Below are positions 11,895 through 20,752 of a stretch of DNA of 64,000 bases, piece by piece. The notes beneath the pieces are model-generated. The model worked only from the letters and a program-made list of their open reading frames with translations, made no database searches and was not told the DNA's origin. Position numbers and translations under genes: made by a program. Source of the DNA: Phaeotremella fagi. Taxonomy: Eukaryota; Basidiomycota; Tremellomycetes; Tremellales; Phaeotremellaceae. Position 1 is the first letter of the stretch, and each line of letters starts with the position of its first letter. The stretch covers positions 930,001-994,000 of the forward strand of contig BCHU01000002.1 in assembly GCA_001599715.1 (NCBI GenBank), in the 5' to 3' direction.

Positions 11895-13650
11895 TTACAA
11901 CTCCGTACGTATCATCATATCCTCCGTCCACCGTTGAACTCGGCCAGGAGGAAGGACATGGATATATGTCTGCGTAAGATGACGATGTACACTTTCAGGT
12001 AACGCAGGTATCCTCCCGCCGTTCTCCTTAATCTTCCTCATTGCCAACTGTTCATAATCCGTCAACAGGATTTTCCGTATTTGAGATTTCACAAAATCTC
12101 TCTTCATTAGAGGAGGGATGCTAAGATGATCAGTCAAAAAAGGAACACTTCATACAAGTAACCACCTACAAAGGTTCAAATTCTGATTGCATTGCTTCTT
12201 GGACGGCTGATATGATTGCCGGACCATCATTGGCCTTGTAAGTGTGTACGTATGGTTTTCCTAAAGAGACTGCCATTGGATGTTGAGAGTACGCACTGAC
12301 TGTAAGCTACTTTTCAACCGGTGAGACTCACAGAGCATATGGTTTAGCTTCTTCTGGTATAGATTCGTTGAGAATTGGTAACACGACTGGAGTTCCTACA
12401 CATCTTGAAAGATATCAGGATGATGATCCCAATTTCCACTTACAGTGCGAAATACGGTGTTGGACTGATTGGGGGTTTCCCAATTCCAACCACAGCTCTT
12501 ACATCGCCTAAAAGCTGAGCGTATTTTACAGGACTCTGCCTTCCAATTGATACCAGTCCTTTAGGGAGATCATTTGAAGATCTGGTGTCAGCTGTCGACA
12601 TAAAGGTGAAGTCTAGATCGTTGACTTCAACTGAATTCCAGAAATCGGAGTCGATTGATCCGTCAAATAAGGATTGAGCGACTTTGGTGAAAACAAGTGC
12701 TTTCTTTTGACGTTTGTTGTGTGGACGATGAGTCGCAAGTTTGCAAGAATCTTCAATTGACCAAGGTAAGAAAGTGTGGTTTGGATATTCGAAGGGACTT
12801 CGATGAAATCAGCTGAAAGTATTTGTTTGAGACTCACGTTAAAGCCCATTCAGTTCCCAGAGGATTCCAACTGAACTCTTCATCCCCCACAGCTCCATAC
12901 AAATGAGCTGCGCGATTATCAAGTGAAGGCGGATAACATCCCCACCAAGTTGGTGTGAATAATCTCGCTAGCGGTATCATTCCCCTTTCATATTCTGGAA
13001 CACCAGCACTGCGATCCACTGTCTCGAATCCGTAGTCGGCGATACAACGAGGATCAAGGATACACCATAAAGAGCTTCTTTCCGGGAACCAATACATGTG
13101 AACAAGATCTGGAATCAATCTTGAAGTCAAAATGAAATCCTCGTATTCGGGAACATGGATGATGATGAAGCCTTCTTTCTCGATATCGTTAATCTGGATT
13201 TATCAGGGTACGTACTTGACATTTCTATTTAGAAATTTAGAAACTTACGACACTAGTCATCCACACCGTCTCACCCGCTGGGATATCGATTCCACTGTAA
13301 ACAACTCCAATATCGTAATACAAAGTGAGGATAACCGGTCTCTCGACGCAATCAGGTGAATCAAGACATGATTGAAGTTGCTTTAACGCTTCTACGTTAT
13401 GTTCAAATGCCTTCCCTCTAAGTACAGTAAGTGTCTGCTCTGTCAGACCAAGGATATTCACCCACTCAAGAAGATCCTGATTCTCATTCAAGAACTGAAG
13501 CTGAGACTGTTGTCTTGAACGTAGCCTATTGACATCCTCAATTAACGATACATGTTTGATTTTAGAAGTCCATAGCTTCAGCAGGAGGTACGAAACAGCC
13601 AATAATATCGATGCACGAACTGCGAGAGACAGATATAGTCTGCTCGGCAT
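11895..13650 (-). CDS. Type II membrane glycosyltransferase, GT18-like (MGAT5-related)
   Basis: This is a predicted Golgi glycosyltransferase. Six exons read in frame on the minus strand: 13249-13650, 12838-13193, 12444-12797, 12332-12403, 12170-12295 and 11895-12120 (511 aa). Residues about 9-26 are a signal anchor (SLAVRASILLAVSYLLLKLW) after a short basic head, giving type II topology, followed by a charged stem. The lumenal part has CILDPRCIADYGFE, then FSWNPLGTEWALTPFEYPNH, then PISPTPYFALCVGTPVVLP and AYSQHPMAVSLGKPYVHTY. The last two resemble the donor-binding 'SPTPxEAL..GxPvv.P ... SQHPYv..iGxPyVyt' pattern that I associate with family GT18 (N-acetylglucosaminyltransferase V). The substrate is unknown. 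It ends the fungal secretory group that continues to 20.4 kb. The GT18 label is from motif memory; another GT-B family is possible. Confidence 0.6.
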
Positions 13651-14342
13651 CCGATGTTGATGTGAATGGAAGGTTCATAAGGTTATACTTATGGAACTTA
13701 CCACTGAACTTTTGTTTAGGCAAGTTCGAGTTATTTTCGGATGTATTCGTAGTCGTACTTTGGGGCGAACGCCCAAAGGGGATCAAAGCAGGGGCTGTCC
13801 GAGAAGCGAACAACTCCACGTGGTAGCTGCAAGCAGCTTACGCAGTCGTCCTGCCTTTAAAGCTGTGGTATACTTAATACTCTAAGGTACGGGCGTTATG
13901 GGTCCAGTTTACCGGTTTTCACGGATAATTAAAATCAATAATTATCTACAGACAGACTAAGCACTTAGGTTACCAAAAACAACGTTCATCAGGTTTCAAT
14001 GAGTTGCACAGTCCATCCTTTTCTGATGAGTTGAAGGATACTTAGGATTTGAAAAGGAGGAAAACGTTGTTGTGCGAGATGTCCTTACTAGGTCTAAGGG
14101 CATGGCACCAGCATTCTTGACCTGAAAGGACGTTTCGGGGGTTGTCACCGGATCAATCCGTTCAACACAGTAGCTGCGAGTGCAATCAACAAGTGTAAAA
14201 AAAATAACATCAAAGCTCTGACTATATATTCTGTCCTCCTCGTACCACAAGTCATCTCTGTTCTGGTTTCTTCTTTCTCTTTCTGTTCCAAAAATCCTCA
14301 ATCATCTATCCACCTAACCTAGACAAAATTAATTCTATAATC
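13651..14342. promoter_or_regulatory. Divergent promoter region between the GT18-like gene and small secreted protein 1
   Basis: No gene is supported here. The divergent arrangement puts both 5' ends on this 0.7-kb stretch. A CCACGTGG palindrome (E-box type) occurs at about 13815-13822, followed closely by the inverted repeat AGCTGC-AA-GCAGCT. A TATATA element at about 14222-14228 lies about 115 bases before the ATG of small secreted protein 1. Confidence 0.45.
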
Positions 14343-14908
14343 ATGTTACTCTCATTATACACTCTCATTTTTGCCAGTCTGGGTTTGGTCGTCTCTGTCG
14401 CCCTTCCAAATCGTGTAGACAGTGCTAAACGTTACTCTGTATCTGGTGGTACCGTTTGTTACTACGCTTGTCCTGAAAGTGTGGGTCAATGGAATCTCAA
14501 CGGTGATGCCACTACGACGTCAACTGGTGGTACTTGCAGGTAAGTGAATTTTTATAAGTCTTGATTGCTGTAGCATTATGATCTAATCATTGACCTTTCT
14601 TATCAGTTATGAATACTTCTATACGTATTATGTCACTTGTACCTACGACTCGACTGGAGGTTTGACAAGTTACACTTCAAACCCCAACGGCGGCGAAGGT
14701 TGTTCTACACAAGTGAGTGACTGGTATTGAAACAGATTCAATGAAAAACTATGTTGACACAACGTTTATCTGTTAGCTTTCCCAAGTATGTACCACCGGT
14801 TCTACACCTCCCTCAAACGGTTTCAAACGATCAATTCAACCCAGAGAATTGTCCGCCGCTCAGAAACTTATCCAAGAACGACAATTCAAATTCCCCAAAT
14901 CAGAATAA
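14343..14908 (+). CDS. Small secreted cysteine-rich protein 1, with putative Kex2 sites
   Basis: I do not recognise a named family. Three exons (14343-14539, 14607-14712, 14777-14908) give 144 aa. Residues 1-20 are a clear signal peptide, with probable cleavage near SVA|LPNR. A short stretch ends in a dibasic KR (RVDSAKR), a plausible Kex2 site. The core has six cysteines in the order VCYYAC ... GGTC ... VTCTY ... EGC ... VC and many Y/T/S/G residues. A second dibasic site (SNGFKR) precedes a conserved C-terminal tail of 25 residues (RELSAAQKLIQERQFKFPK within it). The gene is paralogous to the one at 16331 with the same intron positions. The function is unknown; a secreted effector, wall protein or processed peptide are all possible. 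Confidence 0.8.
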
Positions 14909-14961
14909 ATTGTTTTTTTCACGAAAACCTTGTTTTCATTAGCCACTCTGTAGCTGATCGG

Positions 14962-15150
14962 ACTGGTCATCAACGGACATTCATTTTCTTTTTCTTCAGT
15001 ATTTAATGATCGGATAGTTTAAGATGGATTTTCCTTAATTAAATGGTATCTCGTTGTCGGTAGACTAATAATCTACGGACATTCCTTTCCTTTTCTTCGG
15101 TGTTTATAATTAGATAGTTTGGACTGCATTTTGCTTAATTTCTTGAATGG
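14962..15150. repeat. Imperfect tandem duplication in the 3' flank of small secreted protein 1
   Basis: Two similar segments lie about 107 bases apart. Both contain ACGGACATTC, then a T/C-rich run ending CTTC(A/G)GT(A/G)TTTA, then (A/G)GATAGTTT and CTTAATT. They have diverged at many positions, so the duplication is not recent. Confidence 0.65.
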
Positions 15151-16017
15151 TTGTTAGTCGTCTGTGAAATATTAGCATGAGGGTATTTACGACCGTAGAT
15201 GGTCGCAGCAGCCATGAATGAAACTAGAGTCCGGTAATCATCTCTTCGACGATCACAACTCCATCTACCTAACGATCCGTATCCGCTCAAGTTGGAAGAT
15301 TGTCAACTTTTAGGAAGGAATGAGGATGCTTTTAATGTCAACTACTCTGGTATTTACAAGATTTATTAACCACGCATGCTCATCAGAAAACAATAAGAGA
15401 CTACATCTACTGAACCTTAAGAAACGTTGTAGTATCTCAGGTCTATATAAGCACTAGCTGGCACCAGATAACAGCAAGAAACAGCTAGGTTTCTCTTTTA
15501 TCGCACCTGTATAACACTTTTGCTTATAGTGTCACCACAACGTCCTGTTAATCCGTATAGGCCACTTTACCCTGTCTGACAGAATATGCGTCGATCCCAA
15601 TAATGCCGGCCCGTCAAAGCAAGATGCAGATGAATTCTGCTCAGTCTCCAATGCTGCCTTGCCTAAGTAAAGCTACTTACATTTGTCTTTGGAAGTAAGT
15701 GAGTTGAACGTTGACACTGGGGATGGAACAGAGGCCCCTCCAGGCACGAAACAAGGTGTAAGGGTGGCGGAAGCGAAATCCCACACAGTGGTTCTTTTGA
15801 GAGAAAAACAGGCTAAATTATAAGTTTTCCTGAATTACTTACTTGCGGTCCGTCCTGTCGGAATGCCGATCTCATCAGCGATGATCCCAAGAATGATTAT
15901 GGCATAGATTCAATCAATAACGTCAAGTTTTCTCAGTGCCCAGTAAAAACATTGCTTAAAATAGGAGATAACCTGAAATCTGGGACCTCAAGATTCAGTG
16001 GTATGTAAGTGTTATCG

Positions 16018-16235
16018 TATTTTTCAGGTACGTTACGAACAAAACAGCATGAAATGCGAGGACCATCAGAAGCTATGGTACACTACATAAATACGCCCAG
16101 TTGTAACATGGTTAACGTAAGTTACTTCGACATCCGCATTTTTCAGGTAACAAACAAAGTAACAGAGACTTGCGAGGACACTCAAAATCTATGGTACATT
16201 CACTGCACTACCCCCCAAAAGACATAAATACCCCT
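16018..16235. repeat. Imperfect tandem duplication in the promoter of small secreted protein 2
   Basis: Two similar segments lie about 119 bases apart. Each starts ATTTTTCAGGTA, contains TGCGAGGAC(C/A), then TCTATGGTACA or GCTATGGTACA, and ends at ACATAAATAC (CATAAATAC in the first). The final ATAAATAC of the second copy, about 105 bases before the ATG, could serve as TATA element; the first copy supplies a second one upstream. Confidence 0.7.
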
Positions 16236-16330
16236 CCAGTGTCTTTCTTTTCCAAGTTCTTTTCAAATTATTGCTCTGCCTAAAACTTTTCATTTCATTC
16301 TCCTTACTTCTAAATCACTTACTTGAAATC

Positions 16331-16944
16331 ATGTTATTCAACTTAGTCGCCCTTGTTTTCGCTGGTTTGGTAACGGCTCTTCCAAGTCGTGTAGACAGTG
16401 CTAAACGTTACTATATCTCTGGTGGAAGTGTTTGTTACTACACGTGCCCCTTGACTTACGGGCAATGGGTCAACACTGATACTTCAGCAACCTCAACAGG
16501 AGGTACATGCAGGTAAGTGATCAAATATTGAAAACGATGCCATGATATCTTTTTCGTATCTATCATATTCTGTCTATAAATAAATATCTGACCACGCTTT
16601 CTCCAGTTATGACTACTTCAACTTTTACAACGTCGTTTGCACCTATTCCTCCACCGGGACTTTGACGGGTTACAGTCCCAACGATCAAAATCATGCACAA
16701 GGTTGTCCACCTCAAGTGAGTAAACCCTCCTTCTCCAAGATTTCTCAAGTTGTTTTTCTTTTGTTTTGTTGTTTTCGTGAACTGAAATTTCCCGGTTTAG
16801 CTCACGCAAACATGCTCAGTTGGATCTACCCCCCCATCAAACGGTTTCAGAAGATCCTACGACGCGAGAGAATTGTCCGCCTCCCAGAAACTCATTCAAG
16901 AGAGACAATTCAAATTCCCTAAACAAGAAGAGGATTCTTCATGA
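16331..16944 (+). CDS. Small secreted cysteine-rich protein 2, with putative Kex2 sites
   Basis: This is the paralog of the gene at 14343. Exons 16331-16512, 16607-16715 and 16801-16944 again give 144 aa, with introns in identical places. It shows a signal peptide (MLFNLVALVFAGLVTA), the same RVDSAKR dibasic site, six cysteines in the same order, the SNGFRR dibasic site and a conserved tail (RELSASQKLIQERQFKFPKQ), here extended by EEDSS. The 22 or so bases coding RVDSAKRY are identical to paralog 1, while core loops have diverged (LTYGQWVNTDT against ESVGQWNLNGD). Processing at the dibasic sites is inferred, not shown. No known enzyme or lectin motif is visible. Confidence 0.8.
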
Positions 16945-17296
16945 TCTTCTATGTCTCGTCACGAGCTTTTTCTATCGCTCTCTTACACAGTGTCACATCC
17001 TCGTACACTAGAACTTTTCTCTTCATCTTACTAATAATATTCTCTTTCTATGCGTTAGTTCCCCCGACGCCACTTCCTTGACCTAATCATCCCTGTACTT
17101 TTCTTTTCGCTTTCTTCTTTTTCATTTATCCTTAATTTCTATATGTTTAGATAAATGAGAATGGGACATTACTTGCTGCCTGATATGATCCCCAGTCTAT
17201 CCTCGCGTCAAAACGAATCAAATGCTATACACCTTAATCGGTTCTTATAGAAGCTGGCGCCACATTGATATACATTTCTGCTAGTGAATCTAATTA
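16945..17296. terminator. Convergent 3' region
   Basis: About 350 bases lie between the stop codons of small secreted protein 2 (plus) and the exostosin fusion (minus). It is T/C-rich on the left with no gene visible, and must hold both transcript ends. Confidence 0.4.
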
Positions 17297-20200
17297 CTAA
17301 TCATCTAAATCAGTCAAAGTCGGGAAATGAGTCAATCCCAATAATGCTGTGCCATGAAGAGCAAAGTAAAGTGGTCCCTTCCACTTGAAATGTTGTTCCA
17401 TAGAATCGTCAGCCGGATAAAGAAAAGCTTCACGAACAAGCAGTAGATGCTGTTGTAAAATCTCAACCTCGTCCCAAGTATACCTCGAGATAAGGATTTC
17501 CTCCAATCTTTCCACCTCCTCTTCTTTGATGTTCACACTGAATTTGCTCCAATCCAGTACATCCCAAAATGGATGATGGGTGACACTGTTGATAGTGACC
17601 GGAATACAACCTGCGAGAATAACGTCGACAAGTCTACCAGTCCATCCGGTTGTTCCTGCAGGGACAGGACAGAAGATTGTATCATTTAGCGTAGCCATGT
17701 AGTCTTTTCCAGGAGGATACTCATGCCATAGAGAAGGGAGTGTTTCACCTCCGAAAAGTTTCACCGGCGTTCTTGTTTGAGTGAAAATTGGGTCGTACTG
17801 CCGAGAACACATGACCTTGTGTCGAAGTATCATCCCCTGTCCTAGATTCGTCGTACCTCTAAACCAAGCTAAATAAGTTCGATCTCTCGAAAGGCGAATT
17901 GAAGATGAATCAGGAAAGCTGGAACGAAGATCTTCCTGCTGACAAGTCCGTTTTGGGATGACGATATCTTGATCTGGTCTGTAACCTGGATCATCAACAT
18001 AGATCAAGTAATCAGAACCTACAGTTACTATTCAAATCACCCATACCTGCCCAACTGGTCGCCTCACGCATGATCTCAAGCGGAGCCGATTCGTTCTCTC
18101 TTATCTCGAACACATCAAATCGAAAGAGATTGCATACTCCCCAATCATGAGCAAAGGGAACGATCAAGTTACGAGGATCGAAAGATTCAGGTAGATTGAC
18201 GTCAATCGCGTAGTGGAAAAAGTCGTTGATAGGTGGGTACTAAAAGTGTCATCAGATGCGAATGCTGGTGGAACTCACTTTCAGAGAAGCTTGATAGTAT
18301 GGTAGAAATACCAGAGTTGATGGAGTGACTTGATCACTAATCATTGCAACTCCATGTTCCATCGTCGAATCGGCACTATGGCACCCACCCAAAGGATCCC
18401 TCAGACGATCAACGATGTTCGTACTAGCAAGACGTTTACTACGCCATGGTTCTGGTAGCTGAGTTAGATTGATGAGAGGTAGAGAAGGATTTTGATCGAA
18501 ATACGCCCTTGCATGGGGTCGAAGTACGTCGAACCACGAGGAAGGAGATTTGAGAGGTGACGGACAATTGGATTGGACACAGATACAGTTTCCAGTGTTC
18601 AAACATATCGTTGGGTGTTCACAGTCGTTTTGACATGGAGGTAAACCCCTTTGCGTCCATTGTCCAGGCGATCCAGACGGTAATCGCCGTTTCCACCTTT
18701 TTGGTAAAGTCAAAGACGCTAGACGAGATTGCGTGTTATTCAGGGCGTCCTGGTATTTCTTGCAAAGGTTATTACGATGTGAAGAGGTAAAGCTGTTATG
18801 TTTCTCAGTCCATAGATCGTTGATGTTGGCTGATAAAGCGTCGTTTGCAAAGAATGGCCAAGGTGCTGATTGGTTTGGACAACAGACAGTGTTCATTCGA
18901 AAAGAGTACGAGTTGGGTCTCTGGTCTTCCAATACAACTTGATAAGTTCCGTCGGAAGATGGTATCAACCATTGTTTGGAATGAGCGAGTTGAATGGCGA
19001 TGCAACCTGTCAACCGATCAAGATGAAGTAGAAAACTCGTTTCGCCATGGATTTTAAAGTGTCCTGGTTGAGATGACCAACTTCTTCGTTGAACTGCACG
19101 GGCAGTCATCAAGTTTCCTTCCACGATCTCTAACTGTAAAATCGTTGGACGACTTGTATCTGCCCAAGTTTGTTTTATACCATCAAGATCTTCATGAAGA
19201 ACGAGATAGCGAATGAGACCTTGGAAATTGGCTCCTATGAGTGCAGAACAGCCGTTAAGCCGCTGGATATCGGAAGAAGTAATTTGGGGATCGTATGCCT
19301 GACAAGCTGCGATTCGACCGTCGAGATAATCCATTGTCGTTTCCAGGTACGATTGAGTAAGAGAAAATAGTCTTTCATCAAAAATCTTGCTAGCGGACTC
19401 GTTTGACATAAATTCATGATGAACGTTATCCCCTCTTCTTCTAAGCGAAGGGATGATCTGTATAGGCGAAGCGGAGCGAGTTATCTGAGTCATTTTGCTG
19501 ACCAAATCCAGAAGTGAGATAGATATTCCTGGGAGCTTGATTGATAATCCAGAAGTTGACGAAGATGATTGAAGACGAGTAACTATTTTCAAAAGAGCAC
19601 GAGAAGCATCTTGGATGTGAAGAAAGGACAGCTAAGTTTCGTCAGCTTTGAAATGGGTTGCATACCTACAGTTTGGTCCTCTTCGATAACGTGTATTGGT
19701 CGATTGGAGAGAGCATTCACCATGAGAGACGATATTAGACCATCACCTCCAGGTTGTTCTCCATACAGAGTTGGCATTTCAACGATCATAGTCTTCGACG
19801 TATAGAACGCTGAATCCTCTTCGTCTCGAAACTGCGACCAATCTGATTCTGGTGTGACCTCAATGACCCAACGGCCATAGTCCCTTAAATCCATTCTGTC
19901 CACGTCAGAATTATTGTGCTCATTGGGGGCAGAGTATAATCCTGGATTGAAATGGATGATCCCAGCTATCGATTCCTTAGGCACCGAGTCGATTTCGCCA
20001 ATCTCAATTATACCTTGAATACCATTGCGCAGTAGCTGAGCCACTTGAGTTTCTGGTATAGCCCCTTTCAAAATGATGACTGTTTGATTCTCTTCGATCA
20101 ATCTGCAAGCGAGATGATATGCTATACTGAGTGAGCAAGATTTTGACAAACGCACAGACACCTACCTAATTCACCACCAGATCCAGTGAGGAGAGAAGCT

Positions 20201-20408
20201 TTGTGGTGGTTTCCCAACTTGTGGATTACTTTTGAAGAAGAGGTGAGTATGGACCTCTTCCTTAGTGACACATTGATTGTCTCTTCGTTAGTTATTGCCG
20301 GAAAGATTGACCTACTGGTAACACCAAAAAGAGACTAGCTAAAGCGAATAAGCAATACAGTAGCCGACGCAGCCAACGATGTCTTCGTAGCCACCTCAGA
20401 CGAACCAT
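17297..20408 (-). CDS. Type II membrane fusion: degraded NAD-epimerase domain, EGF-like cluster, exostosin GT47
   Basis: This is a predicted Golgi glycosyltransferase of about 970 aa. The start at 20408 gives MVRLRWLRRHRWLRRLLYCL followed by FALASLFLVLP, a strong signal anchor. The other ATG upstream (20445 region) runs into a stop. An intron of about 35-46 nt follows. The next part resembles an extended SDR/epimerase: LLTGSGGEL...RLIEEN at the start, and EMPTLYGEQ...QTLSFLHIQDASRALLKIV at the end. The middle is shortened and the YxxxK active site is not found. Then come about 250 residues of unclear type, an EGF-like cluster (CQNDCEHPTICLNTGNCICV), and the exostosin domain: FDVLRPHARAYFD, PFAHDWGVCNLFRFD, YRPDQDIVIPK, RTYLAWFRGT, CPVPAGTTGWTGRLVDVILA and GCIPVTINS. 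The acceptor and linkage are unknown. It shares the neighbourhood with the GT18-like gene and the small secreted proteins. Confidence 0.75.
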
Positions 20409-20752
20409 TATCACTGAGAGAAGGAAATTCAGATGTATTGTTCATAATCACTTTGAGGCTATGATGAATGTTGGTACCATATGTTCCGTAAATATCATGG
20501 AAAGTTAGGCAAGGCAAGGTAAAGGTAAGCAAATTCAGTGGTCATCTTACAAGCTCTTCTCTATGGGAAAATTGCTTCCGTCGTTTCATTCTTATGACGA
20601 ATGCCACGTGGCTAGGCTTCAAAAGTCAAAACAAAACATCCAATCACTCAACCCTTCCATTTTCAACTTTCTCTCGTTTTTTCATCGTTCTTGCCTCGTT
20701 TTATCATTTACAATTCCATAGAATATAAGGTATAGAATTCAAACCTTCTCAC
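20409..20752. promoter_or_regulatory. Divergent promoter with a CACGTG palindrome
   Basis: This 344-base region serves the exostosin fusion (minus) and the SNF2 ATPase (plus). It holds the perfect 10-nt palindrome GCCACGTGGC at about 20603-20612, a bHLH-type E-box core (CACGTG), about 140 bases before the SNF2 start. CT-rich leader sequence follows. Confidence 0.5.

Larger units (their letters stand above)
14909..16330. other. Intergenic region between the two small secreted protein genes
   Basis: No supported gene. It begins with the 3' flank of paralog 1, which carries an imperfect direct repeat (about 14962-15045 and 15068-15150). It ends with the promoter of paralog 2, which carries another imperfect tandem duplication (about 16018-16120 and 16137-16235). 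A TATATAAG element occurs at about 15444. The middle (15.2-16.0 kb) shows only short ORFs. Confidence 0.5.

Noticed and set aside
15590..15640. A 13-nt identity (ATCCCAATAATGC) and loose similarity to the 3' end of the exostosin gene (17330 region), suggesting a GT47 relic between the small secreted genes
   Set aside because: The match is short, no continuous exostosin-like frame surrounds it, and no other GT47 motif was found nearby. A BLASTX search of 15.2-16.0 kb would decide.
20335..20532. A frame reading MNNTSEFPSLSDNG as N-terminus of the GT47 fusion
   Set aside because: It ends in a stop before the conserved domain and lacks a membrane segment; the 20408 start in another frame gives a proper signal anchor.
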